Source of the DNA: Ditylenchus dipsaci | Lineage: Eukaryota; Nematoda; Chromadorea; Rhabditida; Anguinidae | Assembly (NCBI GenBank): GCA_004194705.1 | Contig: SADC01001168.1 | Coordinates: 620,001-684,000, forward strand | Reading direction: 5' to 3' | DNA: 64,000 bases | Shown: one piece after another, positions 11,232-21,354 of the stretch | Numbering within the stretch: position 1 is the stretch's first letter | Layout: the number at the start of each line of letters is the position of its first letter | Translations under genes and position numbers: made by a program | Notes under the pieces: model-generated | What the model saw: the letters and a program-made list of their open reading frames with translations, nothing else | Databases searched by the model: none | What the model was told of the DNA's origin: nothing

Positions 11232-11484
11232 ACAGGGTGACGCGAAAAAATTCGGCCACCTTAAAAGAATTGAAGTACGTAACCACTTGCCCGGTCGGTT
11301 TCCGATTTTTGGGTGGCAAACGCTCGGAAACCTCCTCAACAATGACTGCTATGATAAAGAGAAACACCACAACGCTCCTAGGTAGCTTAACCACTGCTAT
11401 CGATTTTCCTGGGGAAATCGATGTGGCAAGGAGCTACCTACGCAAATTTTTTCAAGTAGCTGCGGTTTTTTGCGCCACCCTGTA
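11232..11484. mobile_element. Tc1/mariner-like MITE, TACAGGGTG ends
   Basis: TACAGGGTGACGCGAAAAAA at the left is the inverse of the right end TTTTTTGCGCCACCCTGTA. Both end on TA. Related TACAGGGTG or TACAGGGCG ends occur at 24,581-24,940, 23,414, 42,772 and 44,160. Confidence 0.75.
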
Positions 11485-11782
11485 GTTTCTTACGAAGTAT
11501 AACTTTTGCAAGATATTTTTAAAATTCTCCACGGAAAATCGAAAGTATGGAACAAGTCAAAAAAAATTAAGTTAGTCCATAATTTTTGGTTTTTTGTCAA
11601 AAATTTTGAGAGTATCTTGCAAGAAGTCATAGTTCCTTAAAAACTAGGATCGTAGGGCTACATGATGGTCTGATCAATTTGTGCGAAAAGCGTGAAAATT
11701 TAAAAGAAAAAAATAAAAAGAAAATTTGGTGCAAAAAGAGTAAATTTAGTGCAAAAAAAGTGTCACCGATTTTACTCACAGC

Positions 11783-12178
11783 CAGGGTGGCCAGATGCAA
11801 AATATTCAAAGCAGGATTTTGATGTCGATAAGCAGGATTTTGAAACAAAAAATCTGCAAAAAGCAGATGAATATATTTATTCGCTGAACTTCATCACTGA
11901 ACTTCTTACTTCGCTTAACCGTACTGAATATAGGGAAGATTCTGAAAAAGCAGAATTAGAAAACGGCTAGAAAAATGTGTGCATATAACAGTGTGTGCAT
12001 ATAAAAACTAATTTGGAATACAAGGGAATACAATTATTCAAAGAAATTCACATTGACTGGTTGACTAAATAACACATGCCAAAATGTGCGAAAATTCCTG
12101 CTTTTTCACTGTCAAAAAGCAGATTTCAAAATCAAAAAACAGGAAATTCCTGCTAAAGCAGGACATCTGGCCACCCTG
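11783..12178. mobile_element. hAT-like element, AGCAGGATTTTG words
   Basis: Termini are CAGGGTGGCCAGATGC and GGACATCTGGCCACCCTG. Flanks CTCACAGC and TTCACAGT match at 6 of 8. Words AGCAGGATTTTG and AGCAGATTTTG fill the arms. The middle has no transposase domain that I can read. Confidence 0.7.
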
Positions 12179-12533
12179 TTCACAGTCAGTTAGTTTTTCA
12201 CTAGTCAAATTAATCTTGGTCTCATAATATCGTGCTGGTCCGAATAGAACTGTAAAATTTCTCAAAATTGGACAACACAGTCGAATTTCAATAAACCGAC
12301 ACCCGTGCTCGTTACCCACTGGCTCTGAAACTTTTTAATGGGGGGGGGTTTGATGTTGAATAATAATAGACCCGGGTATATTATTAGAAATTTCACAGTA
12401 ATATAAAATAATCAAAAGAGAAATGAAAGTCGGCATAATAATCTTTATTCAGCAAATTAATCAAGCGGATAAAACCGCACACAAATGAATGTATAACTGG
12501 GAACATCAGAGACAATCAGGGTATACAGCCGTT

Positions 12534-13820
12534 TTAAAAGATTTCCACTTCGATGTCATTGATAACCTTCAGCGATAGGAGTTCCAGCATGCCCTTGCAT
12601 TTTTTGTCACCTTGCACTATTTCGGCCAAAGCTTTGTAATTTCCTGAAATTCAAACACATTATTTCAGAAGTATCGGAGATATTTTAGCGGACAGCTACG
12701 AAAATTAGGACTTTAGGAGAACTTGGGGGTAAAGAAGCCCTAATAGACTGGAAAATTTAGTTTTAGTCCTCATTTTGTGGTACAAAAAAACTTCAATAAT
12801 CTCCAGCTTCTTGCCAGGCTCTTTACCTGCTTAGAACAGGGACTTCACATGTTCATGAAGATTCTTGCGTCTTTTGCTGGAACGGATATTCGGATTCTCA
12901 TCTTGGCTCTGAAAAAAACACAGTTGTTCAATAACCAGTTGACTAAAAAGCTAACCTATCGATGCTCATTACTTCGCACAGTTTCGGAATAGTTTCAAGA
13001 GCCTAAAACAAAATCTATAAAAGATTTAAATAGCTAGAAAGGTTTAACCTGCTGCTTGGCATTTCAGTTGGCCTTCAGATTGAAATGCTGATCACGAAGA
13101 GCCTTCTCGATGACAGCAGATGAATAAGGTCGATTAGTTTCCGGATCCACGCACATATTTGCCACGATAGTTGCGATCTCCTGCAAATTCAATGCTAACC
13201 AAGCCGAAACCCATGAAACATATGGGAGAGCTACCTTAATTGAAGTCTCTGCCGTCACTTGACGCTCCTTGTCCGAAACTTGCAAATCGCCTTTCTCCAG
13301 GATCTAGAAAAAAGGTTGAAATCGATGTCGAACCTTACAAAATGCAGTAAAGTACCATCTTGCAGATTACCAAGTGCCATCAGTCTCGAATGCAGCCATC
13401 AAATCTTCCTTCTTAGCCAGTTGACCCTTGGACACGTTGATGAAGATGTTTTGTGTCTGAAGCACCTCATTTATATCCTTCTCGCTAAAATCAGATAAAA
13501 AGGTGAGAATTAATGTAGAATTCTTACGTCTAAGCGCGCCAATTGACCACTTTGTTCTGAAGAACCAAAGAGGTAAAAAAGAGTCAGCAGACTAGATCAG
13601 CATTTCTCACCTTGTAACATGCAATCTCAAATTTAAAAAATGTGGTAAATATTTTGAAGTGTGATAATGAACTGTAATATGGCTACCTTTTTCCGTTTTT
13701 CTTCATTCGCACCACTGCCACATTCTAAAATAAATTATTGGGTATCTTTTTCACAAAGTCAAACCTCTAATATACCGTGAGAAGTTTCTGATTGGTCGGT
13801 GTCTTTATTTGTCCTGGCAT
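12534..13820 (-). pseudogene. SBDS: SBDS ribosome maturation factor (damaged copy)
   Basis: SBDS releases eIF6 from the nascent 60S subunit. Minus-strand exons read, in order: [100 protein letters not shown], then the middle-domain ALETIPKLCEV and the C-terminal ALAEIVQGDKKCKGMLELLS ending IEVEIF. All introns are short. Lesions: in-frame TAG at 13,530-13,532, TGA at 13,064-13,066 and TAA at 12,831-12,833, plus frame slips near 12,870 and 13,370. The exon structure is kept, so this is not a processed copy. Upstream, TATTTTCAG lies 11 nt before the ATG (trans-splice-like). It is either a decaying gene or an erroneous consensus. Confidence 0.85.
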
Positions 13821-13964
13821 CTTGCTTTCTTCTGAAAATATGAAATTTTGCAATTAACCGTGGATACACCGTGCGGATGAATACAAAAACTGCAAATGTC
13901 ATAAACACATGCAGCTTAAATCAAAAAGGTAAATATTTTTTGGTCCAGAATTCATATAATTGGG

Positions 13965-14060
13965 ATACCGTATTATCTCTAATAACGCCCCCTTTTTAAT
14001 AACGCCTCCTCTCTAATGCATAAAACAATGAATAAGCTGATCAAAATCAAAATTGGGCAC
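13965..14060. repeat. TACCGTATT...CTCTAATAACGCC transposon end
   Basis: TACCGTATTATCTCTAATAA followed by repeated AATAACGCC. Same style as the ends at 82 and 47,924. The partner end was not located. Confidence 0.4.
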
Positions 14061-14154
14061 AGAAGAATCAATAAATGGTGAGCTCTAAGAATGGGGTCGA
14101 ATAATGCAAGAAAAATAGTTAACAGTTCAAAATAAGTGTAATGGGCAATTAACT

Positions 14155-14315
14155 ATATGCGGCAAAATTTTAGCCGCGGCGAAATTTTGTCCACGGCGAA
14201 ATTGTGGCCCGGCGAAATTATGGGCGCGGCGAAATTTTGTCCGCGGCAAAATTTTGGCCTGGCGAAATTATGGCCGCGGCGAAATTTCGGTCCGGCGAAA
14301 TTATGTCCGTGTCCG
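14155..14315. repeat. GGCGAAATT word array (single arm)
   Basis: About ten copies of GGCGAAATTNTGNCCGC in 160 bp, ending ATGTCCGTGTCCG. That terminal phrase is shared with elements E1 and E7, whose internal words differ. Only one arm is visible, so this is probably half of a broken element. Confidence 0.6.
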
Positions 14316-14451
14316 AAGGCTGCAGCGGTAAAACGTAATGGAACAACAGGAGCTCTTCCTAGCATAGATGCTGTAACTTCAATAACAGACTGATTATTCA
14401 GCAAAGCTCAAAGTCGCATAGAAAAGATTGGAAGTGGAAAAAAACCAGTTG

Positions 14452-15654
14452 TACAGTAGCGGAAAAAAGTGATGACTCAAGCATAAGTTTTGCGTATTTT
14501 GCTTCATATCTCTCGACTACATGCATTCTTTGATTTAACAATATAAGCAAGAATGATCGCCGAAATCTCAGCTACATTTTGAGTACAAATACGTATATGT
14601 ATGATAAGGAATCAGAAACTTTTAATTCTTTTTCAAAATGCACTCAAATTTTGAGGCGGAAAAAAGTGATGACTCAAATCCTTTTCTATTGATGTTTCAT
14701 CGTCATTTTATGTATATGGCCAATTTTAAATGTTTATTCGTAAGCCCTGTTTCTCAGCTACAATTTGGAATGTCAAACTTACTTTTATAATTATTCTAGG
14801 AAAAGTTATGACCATCAAGATAAAAGCGTCGATTTCTAGTCAAAATAAAGGAAAATCCAAGGAAAATGACTGTTTAGACACATAAATAATAGCTTTTCTC
14901 AAAAAATTTTGATGAAAAACAACATTCAATGCACCATTCGAAAGCTCTTTGATTTCTCTACACAATGACATGTTGACTGCTTTTTTAGAAAAATACAGCG
15001 CTGAGAAACGGACGGTTGAACTTCGACAAGACAAAAAAGGCTAAAATAAGGCAAAAACAGGGGTTTTTTGTCTTGTCTAAATTCAACCGTCTGTTTCTCA
15101 GCCCTGTATTTTTCTAAAAAAGCAGTCAACATGTCATTGTGTAGAGAAATGAAAGAGCTTTCGAATGCTGCATTGAATGTTATCTTTTCATCAACATTTT
15201 TTTGAGAAAAGCTATTATTTATGTGTCTAAACAGTCATTTTCCTTGGATTTTCCTTTATTTTGACTAGAAATCGACGCTTTTATTTTGATGGTCATAACT
15301 TTTCCTAGAATAATTATAAAAGTAAGTTTGACATTCCAAATTGTAGCTGAGAAACAGGGCTTACGAATAAACATTTAAAATTGGCCATATACATAAAATG
15401 ACGATGAAACATCAATAGAAAAGGATTTGAGTCATCACTTTTTTCCGCCTCAAAATTTGAGTGCATTTTGAAAAAGAATTAAAAAGTTTCTGATTCCTTA
15501 TCATACATATACGTATTTGTACTCAAAATGTAGCTGAGATTTCGGCGATCATTCTTGCTTATATATGTTAAATCAAAGAATGCATGTAGTCGAGAGATAT
15601 GAAGCAAAATACGCAAAACTTATGCTTGAGTCATCACTTTTTTCCGCTACTGTA
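14452..15654. mobile_element. 1.2-kb near-perfect palindrome, TACAGTAGCGG ends
   Basis: Starts TACAGTAGCGGAAAAAAGTG and ends with the inverse CACTTTTTTCCGCTACTGTA. The arms are complementary over almost 590 bp each, meeting near 15,035-15,060 around GTCTTGTC / GACAAGAC. TA boundaries suggest Tc1/mariner mobilisation. Arm phrases (GGTCATAACTTTT, TCTCAGCTACAATTTG, CATTCGAAAGCTCTTTG) recur in 25,430-25,930, 26,382-27,043, 35,931-36,922 and 55,300-55,640. There is no protein. Confidence 0.85.
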
Positions 15655-15776
15655 CGTAAAAAACAAAATGTACGTCACTTTTATTTAAACTCAACAAACA
15701 GAAATAATTTCAACAAATGCCTACAACAAAGGAGCTTCCTCTTCACAGTCTACTGGGATGAACATACAAATGGCCT

Positions 15777-16485
15777 TCACAACAATTTCTGGTCGGGTGA
15801 GAAGTCCCTGGGCACAACGACCGAATTCGTAGTCAACAAATGGGCGGTCGCGTTCTGGTTCTTGTACACGGATTCCACTATCTCGCCAAATCTTCCACCC
15901 TTATTGTACGACGAAGGGAGAGTCGAGCCTTCTAAAGCAAACTTCCTGAACTCCGCGAACTCATCTTTGTGCCACAGAGCTTCCCAATGCTTGAATCTGT
16001 TGTTGCTATCAACCTAGAAATCATAAAATTGGGCCCTACTGAAATGACACCAAGAAAATATTACTATTATTCCAACGGTTTGATTTTCACGGATTCACAA
16101 TGGTCAATAGCTGTCCTGGGTTCCAGTCTACCTCTGCTTTTCATCCATTCCAAAGTAGTTGACTTCTCAAATTAAAGAAGGGTCATAAGAGTCACAAGAG
16201 AACAAAAATGTAATTGGATACTAACCAGTTCATTCTCCAGCTTAATACGTTTATTGCTCTCATCCTTTAGTCGGCTCCAAAGTTCTGACTTGTCTGCATC
16301 TAATTTTCTCCACAGCTGGTCCTTCTCTTCACCAACTTTGGTCTTTTCGGCAATGAGCTCCTTCCACAGCTGGTCCTTCTCTTCATGTAGTTTGGTCTTT
16401 TCGGCAATGAGCCCCTGCACCATCTAAAACCATCTGTGAGTAGAATAAATCGTGACAAACAAACCTGTAACAACTGGTTATCCAT
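15777..16485 (-). CDS. Coiled-coil protein, unidentified
   Basis: Begins MDNQLLQ (start at 16,485; acceptor TTTTGCAG lies 37 nt upstream). A 40-bp intron leads to a clear heptad-rich exon (16,226-16,423) with an internally duplicated LIAEKTK..EEKDQLW motif and then LKDESNKRIKLENEL. A downstream exon begins at about 16,013 and reads SNNRFKHWEALWHKDEFAE, FRKFALEGSTLPSSYN, KGGRFGEIVESVYKNQ, ending PDQKLL at 15,777. The linking exon near 16,140-16,170 (STTLEWMKSR) is uncertain in phase. I do not recognise the family. The repeated coil suggests a structural or scaffold role, which is inference only. Confidence 0.6.
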
Positions 16486-16559
16486 AGCAGTAGGATCGTT
16501 GACGTCTTAGAAGCGAATTATCTGCAAAAGTAACATTAAGTCTAGAAATTGCTTGAAAA

Positions 16560-16766
16560 CGTGAAAACATTGGGACAGAAATTCAGGTTTTCCGTTAACC
16601 TTTCGATCGTTTTTTATTTCAGATTTTTGTTTCCCAAAACTTTCGAGCTTGCGTCCTATAGCAACTTGAGAAAAGCGCGACTACAAATTTACGGTACAGA
16701 GACATTTACGCGGTCTTTCGCGACAAAAAAGACTTTTTGTCTTTTTGTCCGGTTGCCGTAAATACG
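16560..16766 (+). repeat. Repeat R, copy 1 (unoccupied site)
   Basis: Shares TTCGAGCTTGCGTC, ATAGCAACTTGAGAAAAGCG and GGTACAG.GAC.TTTACGCGG with 17,850-18,300. At ATTTACGGTACAG it is uninterrupted, whereas the second copy is split there by a 270-bp element. Confidence 0.75.
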
Positions 16767-17829
16767 GGCGCTACCACGGTTGATAAAAAAATTAGTTTAT
16801 TTAAAAGGGAATTCATAAAAAACGAATTTGACCAAAAATAGGATTGATCAAAAACCGGATTTCAAAAAAAATACTTTTTTTTAAACTGTTTGGCAATATG
16901 AAGTTTTTACCAAAAAATAGTTTTATAAATATTTAATTCGTCAATAAATACGTTCATCCAGATTTCTCGACTAATTTACACAGTTTATTTTAGAATTGAA
17001 TAGTATCTCAGAGATAGTGAAATCTTGAAAAATGAGCAACTAGCCGGTTTTATGAGTTCGGCCAAACGACCGAAATATTGTCAAATTATGGCCATTTTCA
17101 CAGTTTCTTTACCATAAATTTCTAGAGTTAAGTATTACGAATTCCGAGCTGGAAAATATGCCACAATTAGCACCCAAACAATTTGGTCAAATGACTGTCC
17201 ATATTCCGACATTTGGCCATGACCTAACCCAAGTTAAGACACAGCTTACACAAATCAACTACGAACAAACCAGTACATGCTATCCAAATTTTAGGAAAAA
17301 TTCTACCATCCAGAATTGCCATCCGCTTTCCCTTTTTGCTTTTAATCCACTCGATTGCGAGACCCGGAAGGATTTGAGGTTCACGCTTCTGCTTCCGACC
17401 GACTTGTTTGCTTCTGATTGACTCCTGAATTTGATTTGATCCCACTTCCTCTTCCTCAGACCATTTTTGCTCACTTACATCGCAGCTGCTTGCTTCATCA
17501 GGGCTACTGTATTGGTCTTCGAGATTTATTTAGAGCACTGCAAAAAGTTACAATTACAATAAAATCTCGATCAGCAATCGCTTGAAGTCAATGACAGTAT
17601 ATGTAACTCGAAACTTTAAGAAAAACCCCAATATCCAGAATAGCGATGAACAATTATTAAACTAATTATTGATGAAACCAAAATATCGCAAACTTTCATA
17701 TTGCCAAACAGTTTAAAAAAAACTTTTTTTTTTGAAATCCGGTTTTTGATCAATTCTATTTTTGGTCAAACCCGTTTTTTATGAATTCCCTTTTAAATAA
17801 ACTAATTTTTTATCAACCGTGGTAGCGCC
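16767..17829. mobile_element. Mutator-like TIR transposon E2 with FLYWCH-like ORF
   Basis: Terminal inverted repeats of about 145 bp begin GGCGCTACCACGGTTGAT on both sides. The flanks are TAAATACG (16,759-16,766) and TAAATACG (17,830-17,837), a perfect 8-bp duplication, or 9 bp if the shared G is counted. Long inverted repeats with an 8-9 bp duplication fit Mutator-like elements. The minus-strand ORF inside is annotated separately. No DDE transposase core is visible in 1.06 kb, so this is a deletion derivative or a gene-carrying form. Confidence 0.8.
17224..17530 (-). CDS. ORF inside E2, start of a FLYWCH-type finger?
   Basis: The minus-strand frame reads SSPDEASSCDVSEQKWSEEE (acidic), then KQVGRKQKREPQILPG (basic), then IEWIKSKKGKRMAILDGRIF. 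The last part resembles the opening strand of FLYWCH zinc fingers (a KKGK..L..DGY..F pattern), which many animal Mutator-like transposases carry. The Cys/His ligands that should follow are not in this frame. The real start and 3' end are unclear. It could instead be a captured host exon. Confidence 0.4.
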
Positions 17830-17849
17830 TAAATACGGTAGCTGTAATA

Positions 17850-18300
17850 TATGCAACAGGGACGGGATGGAAATTCCGATTTCTGTTAATCTTCCCGCTG
17901 TTTTTTTGTTTCGATTTCTGTTTCCCGAAAGTTTCGAGCTTGCGTCTCATAGCAACTTGAGAAAAGCGCGAATAAAAATTTACAGTAAGCATTATGACGC
18001 TTGGCGAAAAACAACGTCGCGAAAAAATCTTTTCGCAGAAATTAATTCTGTCAAAGGTTCCATACCGCAAACTGCGATTTCGCAAATTACCATTTGGCGA
18101 AAGGTCCATTTCGCAAAAGTGCTATTTCGCAAATTACCACAAATTACCATGAAATGGCACTTTTGCCAAATGGTGATTTGTGAAACAGCAGTTTGCGAAA
18201 TGGCTATTTTGACAGATTTTTTTTGCGAAGTGGTTTTTTGCCAACCGTCATACCGCCTTACGGTACAGGGACGTTTACGCGGTTTTTTAAATAGTAGTAT
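17850..18300 (+). repeat. Repeat R, copy 2 (occupied)
   Basis: Second copy of 16,560-16,766, split at TTACAGTA by element E3. Confidence 0.7.
17988..18257. mobile_element. Word-array TIR element E3 (TTTCGCAAATTACC)
   Basis: Ends GCATTATGACGCTTGGCG and the inverse of GCGGTATGACGGTTGGC. The body repeats TTTGCGAAAT / CAAATTACCA words on both strands. Target duplication is TTACAGTA / TTACGGTA (7/8). Copy 1 of repeat R shows the pre-insertion site with a single ATTTACGGTACAG. Confidence 0.75.
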
Positions 18301-18319
18301 TAAACTAGTTAATAGAGAT

Positions 18320-18606
18320 AACACGGTACTTTTCCATGCATTTTTCACATTTTAGTTTTGGACACCTAAGGTAGTTGATGTTGCAAAATAAAAATAGACG
18401 AATTGGATGAATTAAAACTTTGCGATTTTTTTGCATAAATTTTAAATGAATCTTTTGAACAAAAATACCAGTTTTGTAGAGCGTGAAATTCTCTACAAGA
18501 CTGTCTATTTCGTTTTTCCTTTCCGTTTGAAAAATAATTAAATTCAAACAGTTTTTCTCAAAAAATGTGGAAATTCTGATCGGGCGGTAACTTTTTTCCG
18601 CAACTG
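18320..18606. repeat. Dispersed palindromic repeat D, copy 1
   Basis: Contains GTAGAGCGTGAAATTCTCTAC hairpin text and ends CGGGCGGTAACTTTTTTCCG then CAACTGTA. Nearly the same sequence lies at 27,125-27,332. Confidence 0.75.
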
Positions 18607-18716
18607 TAAATAATATACTAAAAGCACTTATTTATTTCGTAACAAGGCCTTTCTTAAATTAAATAAAGTGTGAAAAAACTCTTTTTAGAAAAAATCGAAA
18701 ATCGAAGAAATCCAAG

Positions 18717-18975
18717 CAGGGATGAGCATTTTGCCTTTTTCTTGATTAAAAAGGGCAAAGAAGGGCAAAAAAATTGCCCTTATTTTTGCCCAAAAAGGCA
18801 ATTAGTTGCCCTTTAGGCAAATTGCCTTTTTAGGGCAAATTGCCTGAAAATGGCAATTTGCCCTAAAAGGAATTTGCCTTTTTCAAGCAATTTGCCAAAA
18901 AAGGCAATTTGCCCCAAAAAGTGTTTGCTTTTTTTAGGCAATTTGCCCAAGAAAGGCAATTTGCCTTACAGGGAT
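18717..18975. mobile_element. GGCAATTTGCC word element with CAGGGATGAG start
   Basis: About 20 variants of AGGCAATTTGCC / TTGCCCTTTT in 260 bp. The first ten bases, CAGGGATGAG, equal those of the hAT-like MITE at 6,544, but the internal word is different. The right terminus is not a clean inverse, so the 3' end may be lost. Confidence 0.55.
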
Positions 18976-18989
18976 CCTTGTTTTTTTCT

Positions 18990-19550
18990 CCTATTTGTAG
19001 TTGTTTTTATTAATAGTTACGTTTGAAAAAGTTTTCAACAAATCAAGAAGTAACACAGAGTTTATTTTTTCCCTATATTTAAAAGCGTTTTCAATATAAT
19101 TAACTGAATAGTGCTAGTATAAAAAAAAATTTAACCATATCTGGGTTTTACAAAATTTAGTCGAGGAAGGCAGAATGGGCAGGAGAGGTGAGAATGGGGA
19201 GGATGGGCGAGGGTAGGCGAGATGGACGAGGTAGGCGAGGTAGAGTAGCTTAGTCAACAGTAGGGTGGATGATCTACCCTAACCATTAACGCACTCGAAA
19301 GATAAATATACCCGAACTACTAATTTAATGAACAATTATGTTCCCGACAACATAGGCGCCGATAGGCGCCTGCAGACCCTAGTTAAAATATATTAAAATA
19401 CTTCATTCTTGAAAACAGTCAAAGTAAACCAGAAGAAGTAAAAGTGCATCACAAAGTAAGTTTAACTACAGCATAACTCGAAGAACTCGATTACACTATA
19501 CCGCCAGCACTCCACCAAAGGTCATAAGGGTTTCTTCATCTCCTAAAACC
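18990..19550. other. Gene-free stretch with GGCGAG minisatellite
   Basis: At 19,170-19,255 a purine-rich GGTAGGCGAGATGGACGAG-type minisatellite has about eight units. At 19,350-19,372 lies TAGGCGCCGATAGGCGCC, a phrase also seen near 22,830 and 37,235. No coding frame is supported. Confidence 0.5.
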
Positions 19551-19555
19551 TTGTC

Positions 19556-20000
19556 CTCTAAAGCTAAGTCCCCAATGAGTGAGCGATTTTTTTGACTTGT
19601 TTAGGCGGGAACGGCCTAAGATTTTTTCTCGGCCGAACTTTCTTTTCTGTTGGTACCATTTGTAGCTGAGATTCAGGGCTACAAAATAAATTTTTTTCCA
19701 GCCACATATCGCTGAAAAAGTCTTGATCAAAATGTTTTTATTTGCACTCTACATCACACTGTACATCTCACTAAATGAGTGCAATGTAGAGTGCGATGTA
19801 GAGTGCATATAAACGCATTTTTATCGAAAAATTTTCAGCGATATGTGGCTGAAATTTTTTTTTATTGCGTAGCCCTGCATCTCAGCTACAAAATGTTACC
19901 AACAGAAAAAAAGTTCGGCCGAGAAAAAAAATTATAGCCGTTTTTTGCAATTTACATCGCACTCTACATTGAACTCATTGGGGACGCGCCTTTAGACCCT
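19556..20000. mobile_element. 445-bp palindromic element
   Basis: CTCTAAAGCTAAGTCCCCAA at the left is mirrored by TTGGGGACGCGCCTTTAG at the right. The arms contain TTCGGCCGAG, GTAGCTGAGATTCAGGGC and CAGCCACATATCGCTGA, meeting at GCACTCTACAT. A related palindrome is at 24,200-24,560. Confidence 0.75.
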
Positions 20001-20148
20001 CTTTCCAAAATGAAAGCTAAATGAAAAGGCTAAAATCTGTCAAGGAACTTAAAAAAGACTTCGGGAGAAAAATCAATGGAACGAGTAAACAGCCGACTGC
20101 GGAAAAAGTAAGAATGAAATTGAACGTGTACAAACTTGGCGTTCTGTT

Positions 20149-20198
20149 AAGACGTTTCGTCCATAAATTCCCGTTTGGGAATTTATGGACGAAACGTC
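20149..20198. repeat. Perfect 23-bp-arm hairpin
   Basis: AGACGTTTCGTCCATAAATT (plus CCC), loop GTTT, then the exact complement. It is followed by a patch of GGCGCCAATTTAATTGGCG-type words to about 20,340. Confidence 0.9.
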
Positions 20199-20449
20199 TA
20201 CGCACCGCGTGCCGGCACCAATGTGACGCTGCGTCAATTTCTGCACCAAATTCAATTAGGCGCCAATTTAATTGGCGTCATTCTGTTGTTTGCGCCAAAC
20301 GATTTGCCGCCATTTTCCTGTTGGCACCAATTAGCTCTGAGCCATTTCGCTATTCTGCCAATTGTCTAGGCTAGAATCGTTTCTTTTAGCGAGGCTGCTC
20401 CAATAGTGAGTCAGACCAAAATTAAATCCCGACAACAGCTATCCAGGCG

Positions 20450-21130
20450 GATGAGTTCGGGTAGGTAAAATTACAATTTTACACAAACTCAATTCCAAAC
20501 AAGATTTTGTTGAGAAAAAATGGTTAATTTTTCGAAAATTTCAATTTCGTAGGTGATCCAGCTGGATGGCCTACAAAATAAAAATTAAGAAAAAACAAAA
20601 ACAAACCATTATTTTCCAATAAAAATCGTGTAAGGTGTCCGTTTTGTTAGAATCAAAGTTGCGATTTTCCCACTCCAACCCCAAACTTTACGGTGGGTGT
20701 AAGTGGGTCAAGTGGATATCCACGTGGATGACTCAAAAAATAAACTTTTTTTATATTTTATAAACACATCATCTTATCATGAGTAAATTTTTAAGTAAAA
20801 ATTTCGTTTTTACATACCTGAATATTAAAACCTGGGGTGTGTAATTCATGGTCAGATGGATATCCACCTGGATGGCCTGGGAAAAGATAAGTTAGTTAAA
20901 ATAAAAAAAAGAAACCACCTATTCTGATTTAATATCGTTCGGTTAATTCGGGTTGTTAAAACCAAAGCTGCGATTTACCTACGCGGACCCTAAATCTATG
21001 TAGGGTACCACTGGTTAGGTGGATATCCAAAAAATATTCATTTTTTATAAAAATTATCTTATCATACTTAAAATTTCCAACATGTTAAAAGTTCTAAAAA
21101 ATCAACAACATGGTTTTGGGCTGTTTTTGA
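20450..21130 (+). repeat. Diverged about 180-bp tandem repeat S1
   Basis: Three to four decayed units share AAAGTTGCGATTTTCCCACTC, TGGGT..AAGTGG, GTGGATATCCACGTGGATG and AAAACAAACC..TTATC. The same family is at 51,060-51,720, with a partial unit at 22,610-22,690. Divergence between units is large, so the array is old. Confidence 0.65.
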
Positions 21131-21354
21131 AGTAATCCGAATAACCCAAAGGACCACAATGGGTACCAAGGCACAGTACTTGGTCCACATTTGTCCAATT
21201 GGCGGCCAATGGGCCAGCCTTACTCATAATTTAGCTTATCCACGTGCAGCTTCATATTTTAGAGGTCCTGAAAGGATAGTTCTCAGTTCAAATTTGTTTA
21301 TAAATTTAAAAGTAAATCTGAATTTTATGTATCTCATTAGCCAGTTATTGGAAA

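Noticed and set aside
11232..11385. Continuation of the 10.9-11.1 kb exon into 11,232 onward
   Set aside because: The open frame there lies within a TIR MITE (TACAGGGTG ends), so the reading frame is coincidental.
17813..18355. 118-178 aa ORFs on both strands
   Set aside because: They are read-through of the TTTGCGAAAT word array of E3, with repetitive peptides on both strands.
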